A stretch of 64,000 nt of DNA, taken from assembly GCF_015220045.1 (NCBI RefSeq), contig NZ_JADBGB010000001.1, positions 2,969,001 through 3,033,000 on the forward strand. Direction: 5' to 3'. Shown piece after piece: positions 55,201-62,735 of this stretch. Source of the stretch: Marivivens aquimaris (GTDB taxonomy: Bacteria; Pseudomonadota; Alphaproteobacteria; Rhodobacterales; Rhodobacteraceae). Every line of letters starts with the position of its first letter. Within the stretch, counting starts at the first letter, position 1. The translations under genes were made by a program, and so were the position numbers. Below the pieces are notes generated by a model. The model saw only the letters and a program-made list of their open reading frames with translations, was not told the origin of the DNA and made no database searches.

Positions 55201-55722
55201 AAGGCTCTGCGTCAGGGGATTTTCGGTCTGAACAAGGAAGGTCGCGAGCGCCTTTTGACCGCGTTCGAGCAGGTGAACGAGAACTTCTCCAACCTGTTCC
55301 GCCACCTGTTCGGCGGCGGTGAAGCGAAGCTGGTTCTGGTGGAGTCCGACGACCCGCTCGAAGCCGGTCTCGAGATCATGTGCCAGCCGCCGGGCAAGAA
55401 ACTATCGACGCTTTCGCTGCTGTCGGGCGGCGAGCAGACCCTGACCGCGCTGGCGCTGATCTTTGGTGTGTTCCTCGCGAACCCCGCCCCGATCTGTGTG
55501 CTGGACGAGGTCGACGCGCCGCTCGACGATGCCAATGTGACCCGTTTCTGCGATATGCTGGACGAGATGACGCGCCGCACGCAGACCCGCTTCCTGACCA
55601 TCACGCACCACGCGGTGACGATGGCCCGCATGGACCGTCTGTTCGGTGTAACGATGGCCGAGCAGGGCGTCAGTCAGCTTGTTTCGGTCGACCTTAAACG
55701 CGCAGAGGCGATGGTCGCATAA
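52267..55722 (+). CDS. smc: Chromosome segregation protein SMC
   Basis: 1151 aa. ATPase head N-lobe [16 protein letters not shown] and Walker A [23 protein letters not shown]; two long Ala/Glu/Arg-rich coiled coils (about 165-495 and 640-975) around a hinge (about 500-630, [26 protein letters not shown]). C-lobe signature [21 protein letters not shown] and Walker B [15 protein letters not shown]. Organises and segregates the chromosome with ScpAB (not in view). GTG start. The last 49 bp overlap antisense the 3' end of the glycosyltransferase gene. Confidence 0.96.
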   Translation: [1151 protein letters not shown]

Positions 55723-56606
55723 AGCCGCATCGCGGCAACCTTGGTCGGCAGGTCGAGGTCGATATCTTTCAGTAACCCGCGATCCATACAGATCGACACC
55801 TTGTCCACGTCCATCGCTGCGACTGTCTGGTAGAAGTGGTCGAGCTCGTCTGCGCTCGCTTCCGACAGGATTTGGAGCAACTCCGGCACGCCAAGATACG
55901 CGCCTGTTTTGGCGCGGCCGGGGAGCCTTGCCTTCCAATCCGCTGGATCGTGCGCGTGGAAATGCAGCAGCGGCATCTCCTCGGTAAAGGGGTATCCCTT
56001 CACTCGCTTGCCGTCGATCAGGGCGGTGTGGATACGGACCTCCAGCCCCTCGATGCCTTTGCGATAGAACGATTTCCCTACCGAATGGCTGAGGCTCCCG
56101 CGTTTCATAATTGGCGCGTAATCCTCGAACACGGCATAGAAGAGCTCGCGCTGCTCTTTCCAGAGGATCGGCGCGCGGAACAGATGCGCGTCGAAAACAC
56201 CGCCGTTTTTCGGGGAATGGATGGCCTCCCATGGGCGCATTCTGACAACGGGCGACGCGTCATCCGCACGGTCAAGGACAGCTGCGACAGGCTCGCTCGG
56301 ATAGATGAATTCGTCGCCGTCCATGTGGGCGAGCCAATCGACTTCGCCGCGGTCGTAGATGCTTTGGGCGTTGCGGGTCTGGCGGCCCTCGATCTTGATC
56401 GGCCGCCCACCGCGTGCCTCCCAGTGGGACGCATCGCAGCGGATGACCGTCAGGCCCTTGATCCCGTCGACCGCATCAGCAGCGGGGTCGTCGGGATCGT
56501 CGAAATGCAACCAGATCTGCGCAGGTTTGAGGGCGAGGTGATGGGCAACCCATGCCTCCACCTCTGCCACCGGCGCTTTGATCGTGGTCGCAATTCCCCA
56601 AGTCAT
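55674..56606 (-). CDS. Glycosyltransferase family 2-like protein
   Basis: 310 aa from MTWGIATTIKAPVAEVEAWVAHHLALKPAQIWLHFDDPDD. An HMDGDEF motif at about residue 94 provides the DxD metal/nucleotide-sugar site; WKARLPGRAKTGAYLGVPELL and RLYATIASARLR follow. Similar proteins (Glyco_tranf_2_4 type) are common in Rhodobacteraceae; acceptor unknown, probably surface polysaccharide. TAATG overlap with the upstream transglycosylase gene and 49-bp convergent coding overlap with smc. Confidence 0.82.
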   Translation of the reverse strand: MTWGIATTIKAPVAEVEAWVAHHLALKPAQIWLHFDDPDDPAADAVDGIKGLTVIRCDASHWEARGGRPIKIEGRQTRNAQSIYDRGEVDWLAHMDGDEFIYPSEPVAAVLDRADDASPVVRMRPWEAIHSPKNGGVFDAHLFRAPILWKEQRELFYAVFEDYAPIMKRGSLSHSVGKSFYRKGIEGLEVRIHTALIDGKRVKGYPFTEEMPLLHFHAHDPADWKARLPGRAKTGAYLGVPELLQILSEASADELDHFYQTVAAMDVDKVSICMDRGLLKDIDLDLPTKVAAMRLYATIASARLRSTETS

Positions 56607-57769
56607 TACAGGCTGTTCAACAGTTCCCGCGTTGGCCAAGCGTCGGCTGGCATACCGAGGCGCTCTTGTTCGGTCTGCACGGCCTCGCGCGTCATTTCAC
56701 CGACGATACCGTCAACACCGCCGACGTCATGGCCCCGCGCCTGAAGCTTGCGCTGGAGCGACATGACCTCTTCGCCGGACAGGGCTGGAGTGGGATTGCC
56801 CGCGTTGTAAGCTGGTGCGCCCATGATCCGCGTGCCGAAGTAAGCGGCGGTGGTCACGTAAACCATCGACTTGTTCCACTCGAAATAGACGTGGAAGTTC
56901 GGATAGGCGAGGAACGCAGGTCCGTTGCGGCCCATCGGCAGCAGGACCGACGCAGGCAGGTTCGCGATCTGGCCCGTGCGTGGCTGAACGCCAAGGCTGG
57001 CCCATTCGGCACCGCTCATTTCGTGGTTCAGACCTGTGAGTGACCAGTCGAGGTTCGATGGCAGGGTGACTTCTTGCAGCCAGGGTTCGTTCGGGCGCCA
57101 GCCGAGGGACGACAGCATCGAGGCGCCAGACATCAGCGCATCCTCGGGCGAGCCTTTCAGATCGACGTGACCGTCGCCATCGCCATCACGACCGTTGGCG
57201 ATGATGTCTTCGGGCAGCATCTGCACCTGACCGATTTCACCTGCCCAAGCACCGGTTGTGTTCGTTGGGCTGAAGTCGCCGCGGCGATAGAGTTCGAGTG
57301 CGGCAAAGACCTGCGGACGGAACAGTTCGGGGCGGCGGCAGTCATGCGCCAGCGTGACCAGAGCGTTCAACGTGTTGAAGTTGCCCTGCACCTGACCGAA
57401 GTCGGTCTCGAACGCCCAGAACGCCAGAAGCACGCCTTTGGAGATGCCGTATTCACGCTCGATCCGGTCGAAGGTTGCGGCGTAGCGCTGCCCATAAGTG
57501 GCGGCGTTGTTCACGCGGTTTTGCGAAATGAGGTTGCGTGAGAACTCGATAAAGTCCTTCTGGAACACGCCCTGCGCGCGGTCGGCGCGGAGCACGGCGT
57601 CGCTCTGGCTCACGTTGGCGAAGAAGTTGTTCACGGTGTTGGCGTCGAAACCGCGCGACATCGCCTCGGATTTCATATCGTTGACGAAGCTCGAAAAGGT
57701 GCCGCCGCACTGCTGGGCCGAAACGGAGCCCGCCAGACAGATCGCGGCGAGGGTGAGGGGAATACGCAT
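56606..57769 (-). CDS. Lytic murein transglycosylase, MltB family
   Basis: 387 aa. Signal peptide (MRIPLTLAAICLAGSVSA). SLT_2 catalytic domain: RIEREYGISKGVLLAFWAFETDFGQVQGNFNTLNALVTLAHDCRRPELF with catalytic Glu, GAWAGEIGQVQMLPEDIIANGRDGDGDGHVDLKGSPEDAL. C-terminal PG_binding_1 domain (about 330-387, LSGEEVMSLQRKLQARGHDVGGVDGIVGEMTREAVQTEQ). Periplasmic peptidoglycan remodelling. Confidence 0.94.
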   Translation of the reverse strand: MRIPLTLAAICLAGSVSAQQCGGTFSSFVNDMKSEAMSRGFDANTVNNFFANVSQSDAVLRADRAQGVFQKDFIEFSRNLISQNRVNNAATYGQRYAATFDRIEREYGISKGVLLAFWAFETDFGQVQGNFNTLNALVTLAHDCRRPELFRPQVFAALELYRRGDFSPTNTTGAWAGEIGQVQMLPEDIIANGRDGDGDGHVDLKGSPEDALMSGASMLSSLGWRPNEPWLQEVTLPSNLDWSLTGLNHEMSGAEWASLGVQPRTGQIANLPASVLLPMGRNGPAFLAYPNFHVYFEWNKSMVYVTTAAYFGTRIMGAPAYNAGNPTPALSGEEVMSLQRKLQARGHDVGGVDGIVGEMTREAVQTEQERLGMPADAWPTRELLNSL

Positions 57770-57823
57770 GTGTCCTCCTAATGACTTGGACAGAGCGTAG
57801 CGCGCAGGGGGAACGGCGCAACC

Positions 57824-58723
57824 TCAGAAAATGGAAATCAGCAGAGCCGCGCCGAGTGCGATACCCCAAGCAATCCACAGTTGGCGCACCGCACGGTCGA
57901 TATCCTTGGGCCCTGCGAGTTTGCTGCCTTTGGCGTTGACCCAAGGGTACTGGCGCATCTCGCCGTGGTAGGCGCGGGGGCCCGATAGCGCGAGGCCGAG
58001 GACGCGGGAAAACGCCGCTTCGGGCCAGCCTGCGTTGGGGCTGCGGTGGAGTTTGGCGTCGTCGTAAATATCGCGGAACGACCAAAGGTCGGGGCGTGTC
58101 GCGACGAACAGCAGCGCGGTCAGGCGGGCAGGGATCAGGTTCAGCAGATCGTCGAAACGCGCTGCTGCCCAGCCGAATTGTTCGTGCTTTGGTGTGCGGT
58201 AGCCGATCATGCTATCTGCCGTATTTGTGATCTTGTAGACCAGCAATCCAGGCAATCCGCCGACGATGAACCAGAACAGCGGGGCGATGATGCCGTCGCT
58301 GAAATTCTCTGCCGCGCTTTCGATTGCGGCGCGGGCAACGGCGGGTTCGTCCATGTCCGAGGTATCGCGGCCCACGATCATGGCGACCGACTTGCGGCCT
58401 TCGGGGACCGAATGACGCAGCGCGCGTGCGACGTCCTGCACATGCTCGACCAGCGACTTCTGCGCGAGGAGCATAGCGCCGACAATGATCTCGGCCCAGA
58501 TCCATGGGAGCGCCTGTAGGACGACGCCTAGTAGCCCGAAAAGTGCGACCAGCACAGCGAAGGAGGCGATGCCTTTGTCCTTGCGGTGGGAGCCGTTGTT
58601 GAACGTATCGTCGATGAAGCCGACACAGCGGCCCATCAGCACAGCGGGATGCGGAAAGCGGTTCCAGAGCCACTTCGGCTCGCCCAGCCAAGCATCCAGC
58701 AGCATCGCGAGGACGACACTCAC
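57824..58723 (-). CDS. cobD: Adenosylcobinamide-phosphate synthase CobD (CbiB)
   Basis: 299 aa, polytopic membrane protein joining aminopropanol phosphate to adenosylcobyric acid. Markers: LLDAWLGEPKWLWNRFPHPAVLMGRCVGFIDDTFN, IVGRDTSDMDEPAVARAAIESAAENFSDGIIAPLFWF and NTADSMIGYRTPKHEQFGWAAARFDDLLNLIPARLTALL. GTG start in a GTGA overlap with cobC. Confidence 0.96.
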   Translation of the reverse strand: MSVVLAMLLDAWLGEPKWLWNRFPHPAVLMGRCVGFIDDTFNNGSHRKDKGIASFAVLVALFGLLGVVLQALPWIWAEIIVGAMLLAQKSLVEHVQDVARALRHSVPEGRKSVAMIVGRDTSDMDEPAVARAAIESAAENFSDGIIAPLFWFIVGGLPGLLVYKITNTADSMIGYRTPKHEQFGWAAARFDDLLNLIPARLTALLFVATRPDLWSFRDIYDDAKLHRSPNAGWPEAAFSRVLGLALSGPRAYHGEMRQYPWVNAKGSKLAGPKDIDRAVRQLWIAWGIALGAALLISIF

Positions 58724-59652
58724 AGCGCGGCCTCCAGTTGGCTCCAGCCGTCGGGTGCGGGCAGACCAAGGCGAAGCCAGGTTTTGGAATAGGGGAAGAT
58801 GCGGGACCAGACATGGCCCTGCGCCAGCTCGTCCTGCCATGTTGCGGCATCGTCGACCTCATAAAGGCGGAACAACGTGGTGCCGCCAACGACCTTCGCG
58901 CCTTTGCCCGTCATCAGGGCGTCCAGACGGTCGGCGTCCTGCGCCAGCCGTGCGCGGGTGTCGTTAGCCCATTTGTGGTCGGTCAGAGCGCGCGCGCCGA
59001 TCTCCAGTGCGGGGCCGTTGACGGACCATGGCTCTTGGAGGGCCTTCATCTTGGCGATCAGTTCTGGGTGCCCAATCATGAAGCCGAGTCGCAGCCCTGC
59101 AAGGCCCCAGAACTTGCCGAAGCTTTTCAGCACCACGACGCCCTCGTTGGCGGCGAGGTGGACGTGGGACTGCTCGGGGCAGACGTCGCAGAAGCTCTCG
59201 TCGATCACGGTTAGCGCGTTGCCTTCCGTCACCGACGCAGGCCAGAGCTTGCCGTCGGGGTTGTTCGGGTGGACGTAGATGTGCGTGCCCGAAGCTTTCG
59301 ACCCATCACCGAGTTTGTCTGCGCCTTCAAATGCAGCTTTGTATTCGTTGTAAGTCGGCGCGGGGATGTAAGCGCCGCAACCTGTAATTTCGGGCAGGCG
59401 GGAGATCAGCGCGGAGGCACCGTTGGCGGGTAGGATCGCGCAACCTTCGGGCACATTCCAGAACGACCGGGCGGCGGCGATGAGACGCTCCATGGCCCCG
59501 GTGTCGGGCAGAGTGTTCCACGCAAGCGCGGAGATTTCGCCGACGGGATAGGGCACAGGGTTGATGCCGGTGGACAGGTCCAGCCAGCCGTCACGCGTGC
59601 CGCCCCAACGGGCGACAGCCGCATCGACACCGCCGCCATGGTCACGGGCCAT
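58720..59652 (-). CDS. cobC: Threonine-phosphate decarboxylase CobC
   Basis: 310 aa PLP enzyme (class I/II fold) supplying aminopropanol phosphate for the nucleotide loop. MARDHGGGVDAAVARWGGTRDGWLDLSTGINPVPYP, ILPANGASALISRLPEI, IYVHPNNPDGKLW, PLP Lys in VVLKSFGKFWGLAGLRLGFMIG. ATG 59652 overlaps the DUF1636 stop (TGATG). Next to cobD, its pathway partner. Confidence 0.95.
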   Translation of the reverse strand: MARDHGGGVDAAVARWGGTRDGWLDLSTGINPVPYPVGEISALAWNTLPDTGAMERLIAAARSFWNVPEGCAILPANGASALISRLPEITGCGAYIPAPTYNEYKAAFEGADKLGDGSKASGTHIYVHPNNPDGKLWPASVTEGNALTVIDESFCDVCPEQSHVHLAANEGVVVLKSFGKFWGLAGLRLGFMIGHPELIAKMKALQEPWSVNGPALEIGARALTDHKWANDTRARLAQDADRLDALMTGKGAKVVGGTTLFRLYEVDDAATWQDELAQGHVWSRIFPYSKTWLRLGLPAPDGWSQLEAAL

Positions 59653-60023
59653 CAATCGGCCTCCGGCAGGGGAAGGTGACGGGAGACGAAGTGGCCTTTG
59701 ACGCCCAGCGGCCACTGGCGGAACGGCACCTGACCGCTTTCGCTCTCGCTGTGCATTTTGGCGTATTCGACGATGGCTTCGGCGGCTTCAACGGTCGGCT
59801 CGAATTTACCGAGCGAGTAGCCGATCTTGTCCTTCCCCTGAACGATGATGTTGCAGGACCGCTCACATCCCATGGTGCACGACACGCGGCGGGTCTTCAG
59901 GCCGGTTCCGTCTGCTGCGGCTTCGATCTTGTCGGCCAGCATGGCGCCATCCGTGACCTCGATGCCCTTTTCGGCCCAGTCATCGGTTTTGCAGCCTTCG
60001 CAAATGGTAATCCAGCTCGTCAT
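59652..60023 (-). CDS. DUF1636 ferredoxin-like metal-binding protein of cobalamin clusters
   Basis: 123 aa. Cys pattern ICEGCKTDD and SCTMGCERSCNIIVQGKDKIGYSLGKF resembles thioredoxin-fold [2Fe-2S] proteins. DUF1636 genes typically accompany cob genes in alphaproteobacteria; a redox role (for example cobalt reduction or flavoprotein partner) is inferred, not shown. First gene of the DUF1636-cobC-cobD operon. Confidence 0.85.
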   Translation of the reverse strand: MTSWITICEGCKTDDWAEKGIEVTDGAMLADKIEAAADGTGLKTRRVSCTMGCERSCNIIVQGKDKIGYSLGKFEPTVEAAEAIVEYAKMHSESESGQVPFRQWPLGVKGHFVSRHLPLPEAD

Positions 60024-60131
60024 GTCGTCTTTCCTTGTCTGCGCGCCCCGTATCAACCCGATCCGGAGCGGCAAAACAAGAGTAAGGCAGACGATGCGCC
60101 TAGCGATGCCGTCCAAACGACGGCGGATGGA

Positions 60132-61106
60132 TCATCCGCGACCGTGCGGCTCGTTCCAGTCCAGATCAGGGCCAACCGGAATGATCCGGTGCGGGTTAAT
60201 CATGTCGTGGCTGTAGTGGTAGTGGTGCGTAATGTGATCGAAGTGGGTGGTCTCTGCCACGCCCGGCACCTGATAGAGCTCGCGGGTGTAGGCCCAGATG
60301 TTCGGGTATTCGATCAGCTTGCGGCGGTTGCACTTGAAGTGGCCGTGATAGACCAGATCAAAGCGGGCCAGCGTAGTCCACAGTCGCCAGTCGGCTTCGG
60401 TCATCTTGTCGCCAGTGAGGTAGCGGTTCTCGGCAAGGATGCCTTCGATCCAGTCGAGACTGTCGAAAAGCGGGCCTACGGCTTCGTCGTAGGCTTCTTG
60501 CGAGGTCGCGAAGCCGGACTTGTAAACGCCGTTGTTCACGGTGTTGTAGACGCGCTCGTTGATCTCTTCGATGCGGTCGCGCAGCTCTTCGGGCCAATAG
60601 TCATCATCGTTGCTGGTGATGCCATTGAAGGCCGAGTTGAACATGCGGATAATCTCGGAGCTTTCGTTTGACACGATCGTGCCGGTCTTCTTGTCCCAGA
60701 GCACAGGCACCGTCACGCGGCCCGATACGTCAGGCACCGCCTTGGTGTATATGTCACGCATGAACGGCAGGCCGAACTGGGTGTCGCCGGTCGCGCCGTC
60801 GAAATCACTCTCGAACGTCCATCCGTCAGACAGCATGTGAGGATGGACGACCGAGATGTCGATATGATCCTCAAGCCCCTTGATGGCGCGGAAGACCAAT
60901 GTGCGGTGCGCCCAAGGACATGCGTAGGAGACGTAGAGGTGATAGCGGCCGCTCTCGGCCTTATAGCCAGCCTCTCCGGTCGGACCAGCCGAGCCGTCAG
61001 CCGTGACCCAGTTCCGGAAAGCGGCCGTGGATCGTACAAATTTACCGCCGTGCGACTCGGTGTCGTACCACTTGTCGTGCCATTCGCCGTCTTTGAGAAA
61101 GCCCAT
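60132..61106 (-). CDS. Glutathionyl-hydroquinone reductase family protein
   Basis: 324 aa, Xi-class glutathione transferase (YqjG/PcpF type). Thioredoxin-like N-terminal domain with catalytic Cys in YHLYVSYACPWAHRTL (about residue 60) and VPVLWDKKTGTIVSNESSEIIRMFN; all-alpha C-terminal domain. Reduces glutathionyl-hydroquinones. ATG 61106 with AAAGGAG upstream. Proximity to cob genes is probably incidental. Confidence 0.92.
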   Translation of the reverse strand: MGFLKDGEWHDKWYDTESHGGKFVRSTAAFRNWVTADGSAGPTGEAGYKAESGRYHLYVSYACPWAHRTLVFRAIKGLEDHIDISVVHPHMLSDGWTFESDFDGATGDTQFGLPFMRDIYTKAVPDVSGRVTVPVLWDKKTGTIVSNESSEIIRMFNSAFNGITSNDDDYWPEELRDRIEEINERVYNTVNNGVYKSGFATSQEAYDEAVGPLFDSLDWIEGILAENRYLTGDKMTEADWRLWTTLARFDLVYHGHFKCNRRKLIEYPNIWAYTRELYQVPGVAETTHFDHITHHYHYSHDMINPHRIIPVGPDLDWNEPHGRG

Positions 61107-61205
61107 TATCCGCTCCTTTGGTGTTGCGGGATTAGTTAGCGTGTTCGTGATCGCACGCAAGAACGGTGGTCGCGCATGTTCCATGCGCTGTCGCACAGGT
61201 CGCAA

Positions 61206-61231
61206 ATGAACCCGCCTGCGGCGTTTCATTG
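61206..61231. repeat. Inverted repeat hairpin upstream of cbiX leader
   Basis: AATGAA...TTCATT flank CGCC-TGC-GGCG, giving a two-part stem. It lies between the divergent glutathionyl reductase and cbiX transcription units, so it may be an operator or a 5' hairpin. Confidence 0.35.
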
Positions 61232-61244
61232 TTTGCTAAGGTGC

Positions 61245-61365
61245 TCCGGCCCCTGTAGACCACGCCAGACGAAGCCAACTCGGCCGGAAAGGTGGTGGCG
61301 CGGACGTCGACCCGAACGGGGACGAAAGCCCACGTCGTCGCACCACCGCCAAGGCGGGCTTCTGG
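61245..61365 (+). promoter_or_regulatory. Structured, pseudoknot-capable leader of cbiX (unidentified cis-regulatory RNA candidate)
   Basis: Three helices can be drawn. A: TCCGGCC (61245-61251) with GGCCGGA (61282-61288). B: GGTGGTG (61291-61297) with CACCACC (61341-61347), containing an inner GACGT/ACGTC stem. C: CCAG and AAGCC in the loop of A (61265-61276) with GGCTT and CTGG (61357-61365), a pseudoknot of about 9 bp. CTCCG (61244-61248) could instead pair with CGGAG of the RBS (61378-61382). It lacks the cobalamin-riboswitch core. Confidence 0.5.
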
Positions 61366-61389
61366 TCATGGACGGAACGGAGGCCCGAT

Positions 61390-62664
61390 ATGAAAACCGG
61401 TGTAATGATTTGCGGACACGGCTCGCGGAGCCAGTCGGCCGTAGATGAATTCAAAGTATTGGCTGAAAAGCTGCCGGCGTATCTGCCCGCGGATTGGATG
61501 ATCGATTACGGTTATCTCGAATTCGCGAACCCCGTGATCCGCGACGGCCTCGACAAGCTGCGCGAAGCGGGCTGCGAGCGTATCCTCGCCGTGCCGGGAA
61601 TGCTGTTTGCTGCGATGCACTCCAAGAACGATATCCCGACCGTTCTGAACACCTATGCCGCCAAGCACGGTATCGACGTGAAATACGGCCGCGAACTGGG
61701 CGTTGATCCCAAGATGATCGCCGCCGCCGCCGAGCGCGTTCAAGAAGCCGTCGCCAGCGCGAACGCCGAACATGGTGACGTGCCGCTGCACGAAACCTGC
61801 CTCGTCGTGATCGGACGCGGCGCATCGGACCCCGACGCCAACGCCAACGTCGCCAAGATCGCGCGTCTCCTCTGGGAAGGTATGGGTTTCGGCTGGTGCG
61901 AGGTTGGTTATTCGGGCGTTACCTTCCCGCTGGTCGAGCCGACGCTGCAGCACGTGGCAAAGCTCGGCTACAAGCGTGTCGTCGTGTTCCCATATTTCCT
62001 CTTCACGGGCATCCTGATCGACCGCATCTACGGATTCACCGATCAGGTCGCCGCTGAACATGGCGATATCCAGTTCATCAAAGCCGGTTACCTGAATGAC
62101 CATCCGAAGGTGCTCGAAACCTTCGCCGAGCGCGTGAAGGAACAGGCTGGCGACACCCCCGTTCCTAATTGCGGCATCTGCCCGTTCCGCGAGCAGGTAC
62201 TGGCACTTGAAGGCGGCGAACATATCCACATCAAGCCCGAAGAGCGCCTCGCCGCGCTCAAAGCATCGGGCCACCCCGCTGCGGGCGATGTGCCTCCGCC
62301 GACCTGTGTGCTGTGTAAATACCGCACGCAGCTTGTCGGTTTCGAGAACGAAGTCGGCGCGGTGCAGGAAAGCCACCACCACCACGTCGAAGGGCAGGGC
62401 GCATCGGCTCCTGGTTCGAACGTGGCGGATTGTACGCTGTGCGACACCTTCTGCACCGGCCTCTGCCGTCTGCAAGAAGCGCATGGTCATCACCACCATC
62501 ACCATGGCGACCATGGTCACCACCATCACGATCATGACCACGGTCACCATCACCACCACCATGAACACGACCACGGCCATGGACACGATCACCACCATGC
62601 GGAATACCCGCACGCAGATCACCCGCTCGGCCCGAAGAGCGCCTTGAAATCGCGCAAATCCTGA
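61390..62664 (+). CDS. cbiX: CbiX-type sirohydrochlorin cobaltochelatase with Fe-S/His-rich C-terminal extension
   Basis: 424 aa, long CbiX. Two chelatase half-domains: MICGHGSRSQSAVDEFKVLA (metal His10-type) and LVVIGRGASDPDANANVAKI with FPYFLFTGILIDRI. The extension from about residue 255 has cysteine pairs NCGICPF, TCVLCKY and CTLCDTFCTGLC, suggesting an Fe-S cluster. A remarkable His/Asp-rich tract at about 365-410 (runs of 4-6 His) suggests metal storage or delivery. CbiX inserts Co2+ early (anaerobic-type), yet CobN of the late pathway is also present. GGAGG RBS; a repeat element follows the stop. Confidence 0.93.
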   Translation: MKTGVMICGHGSRSQSAVDEFKVLAEKLPAYLPADWMIDYGYLEFANPVIRDGLDKLREAGCERILAVPGMLFAAMHSKNDIPTVLNTYAAKHGIDVKYGRELGVDPKMIAAAAERVQEAVASANAEHGDVPLHETCLVVIGRGASDPDANANVAKIARLLWEGMGFGWCEVGYSGVTFPLVEPTLQHVAKLGYKRVVVFPYFLFTGILIDRIYGFTDQVAAEHGDIQFIKAGYLNDHPKVLETFAERVKEQAGDTPVPNCGICPFREQVLALEGGEHIHIKPEERLAALKASGHPAAGDVPPPTCVLCKYRTQLVGFENEVGAVQESHHHHVEGQGASAPGSNVADCTLCDTFCTGLCRLQEAHGHHHHHHGDHGHHHHDHDHGHHHHHHEHDHGHGHDHHHAEYPHADHPLGPKSALKSRKS

Positions 62665-62665
62665 T

Positions 62666-62722
62666 CTTTCACTCTGGCCCAAATACCTCCGCCGGAGGCT
62701 CGGGCTTCTGCAAGAAGCCCGA
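62666..62722. repeat. Palindromic repeat element, copy 3, between cbiX and cobH
   Basis: Head TTTCACTCTGGCCCAAATAC, hairpin CCTCC-GCC-GGAGG, then a hairpin with arms CGGGCTTCT (62701-62709) and AGAAGCCCG (62713-62721). Starts directly after the cbiX stop. Same architecture as copies 1 and 2. It may protect or partly terminate the transcript. Confidence 0.8.
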
Positions 62723-62735
62723 AACGGACACCGAC

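Noticed and set aside
52267..55722. Alternate-frame readings within smc
   Set aside because: SMC coding repeats rich in GAA/GCC/CGC give open shadows on all frames; only the SMC frame has motifs and a start with correct context.
61200..61389. cbiX leader as an ordinary cobalamin riboswitch
   Set aside because: GCCACTG, the CCCGCGACTGT-like segment and the AGCCAGGAGACC box, all present in the true riboswitch at 51848-52046, are absent here.
62480..62600. Tandem CACCAT-like repeats as a CRISPR or microsatellite array
   Set aside because: They are irregular, in frame, and encode the His-rich tail of CbiX.
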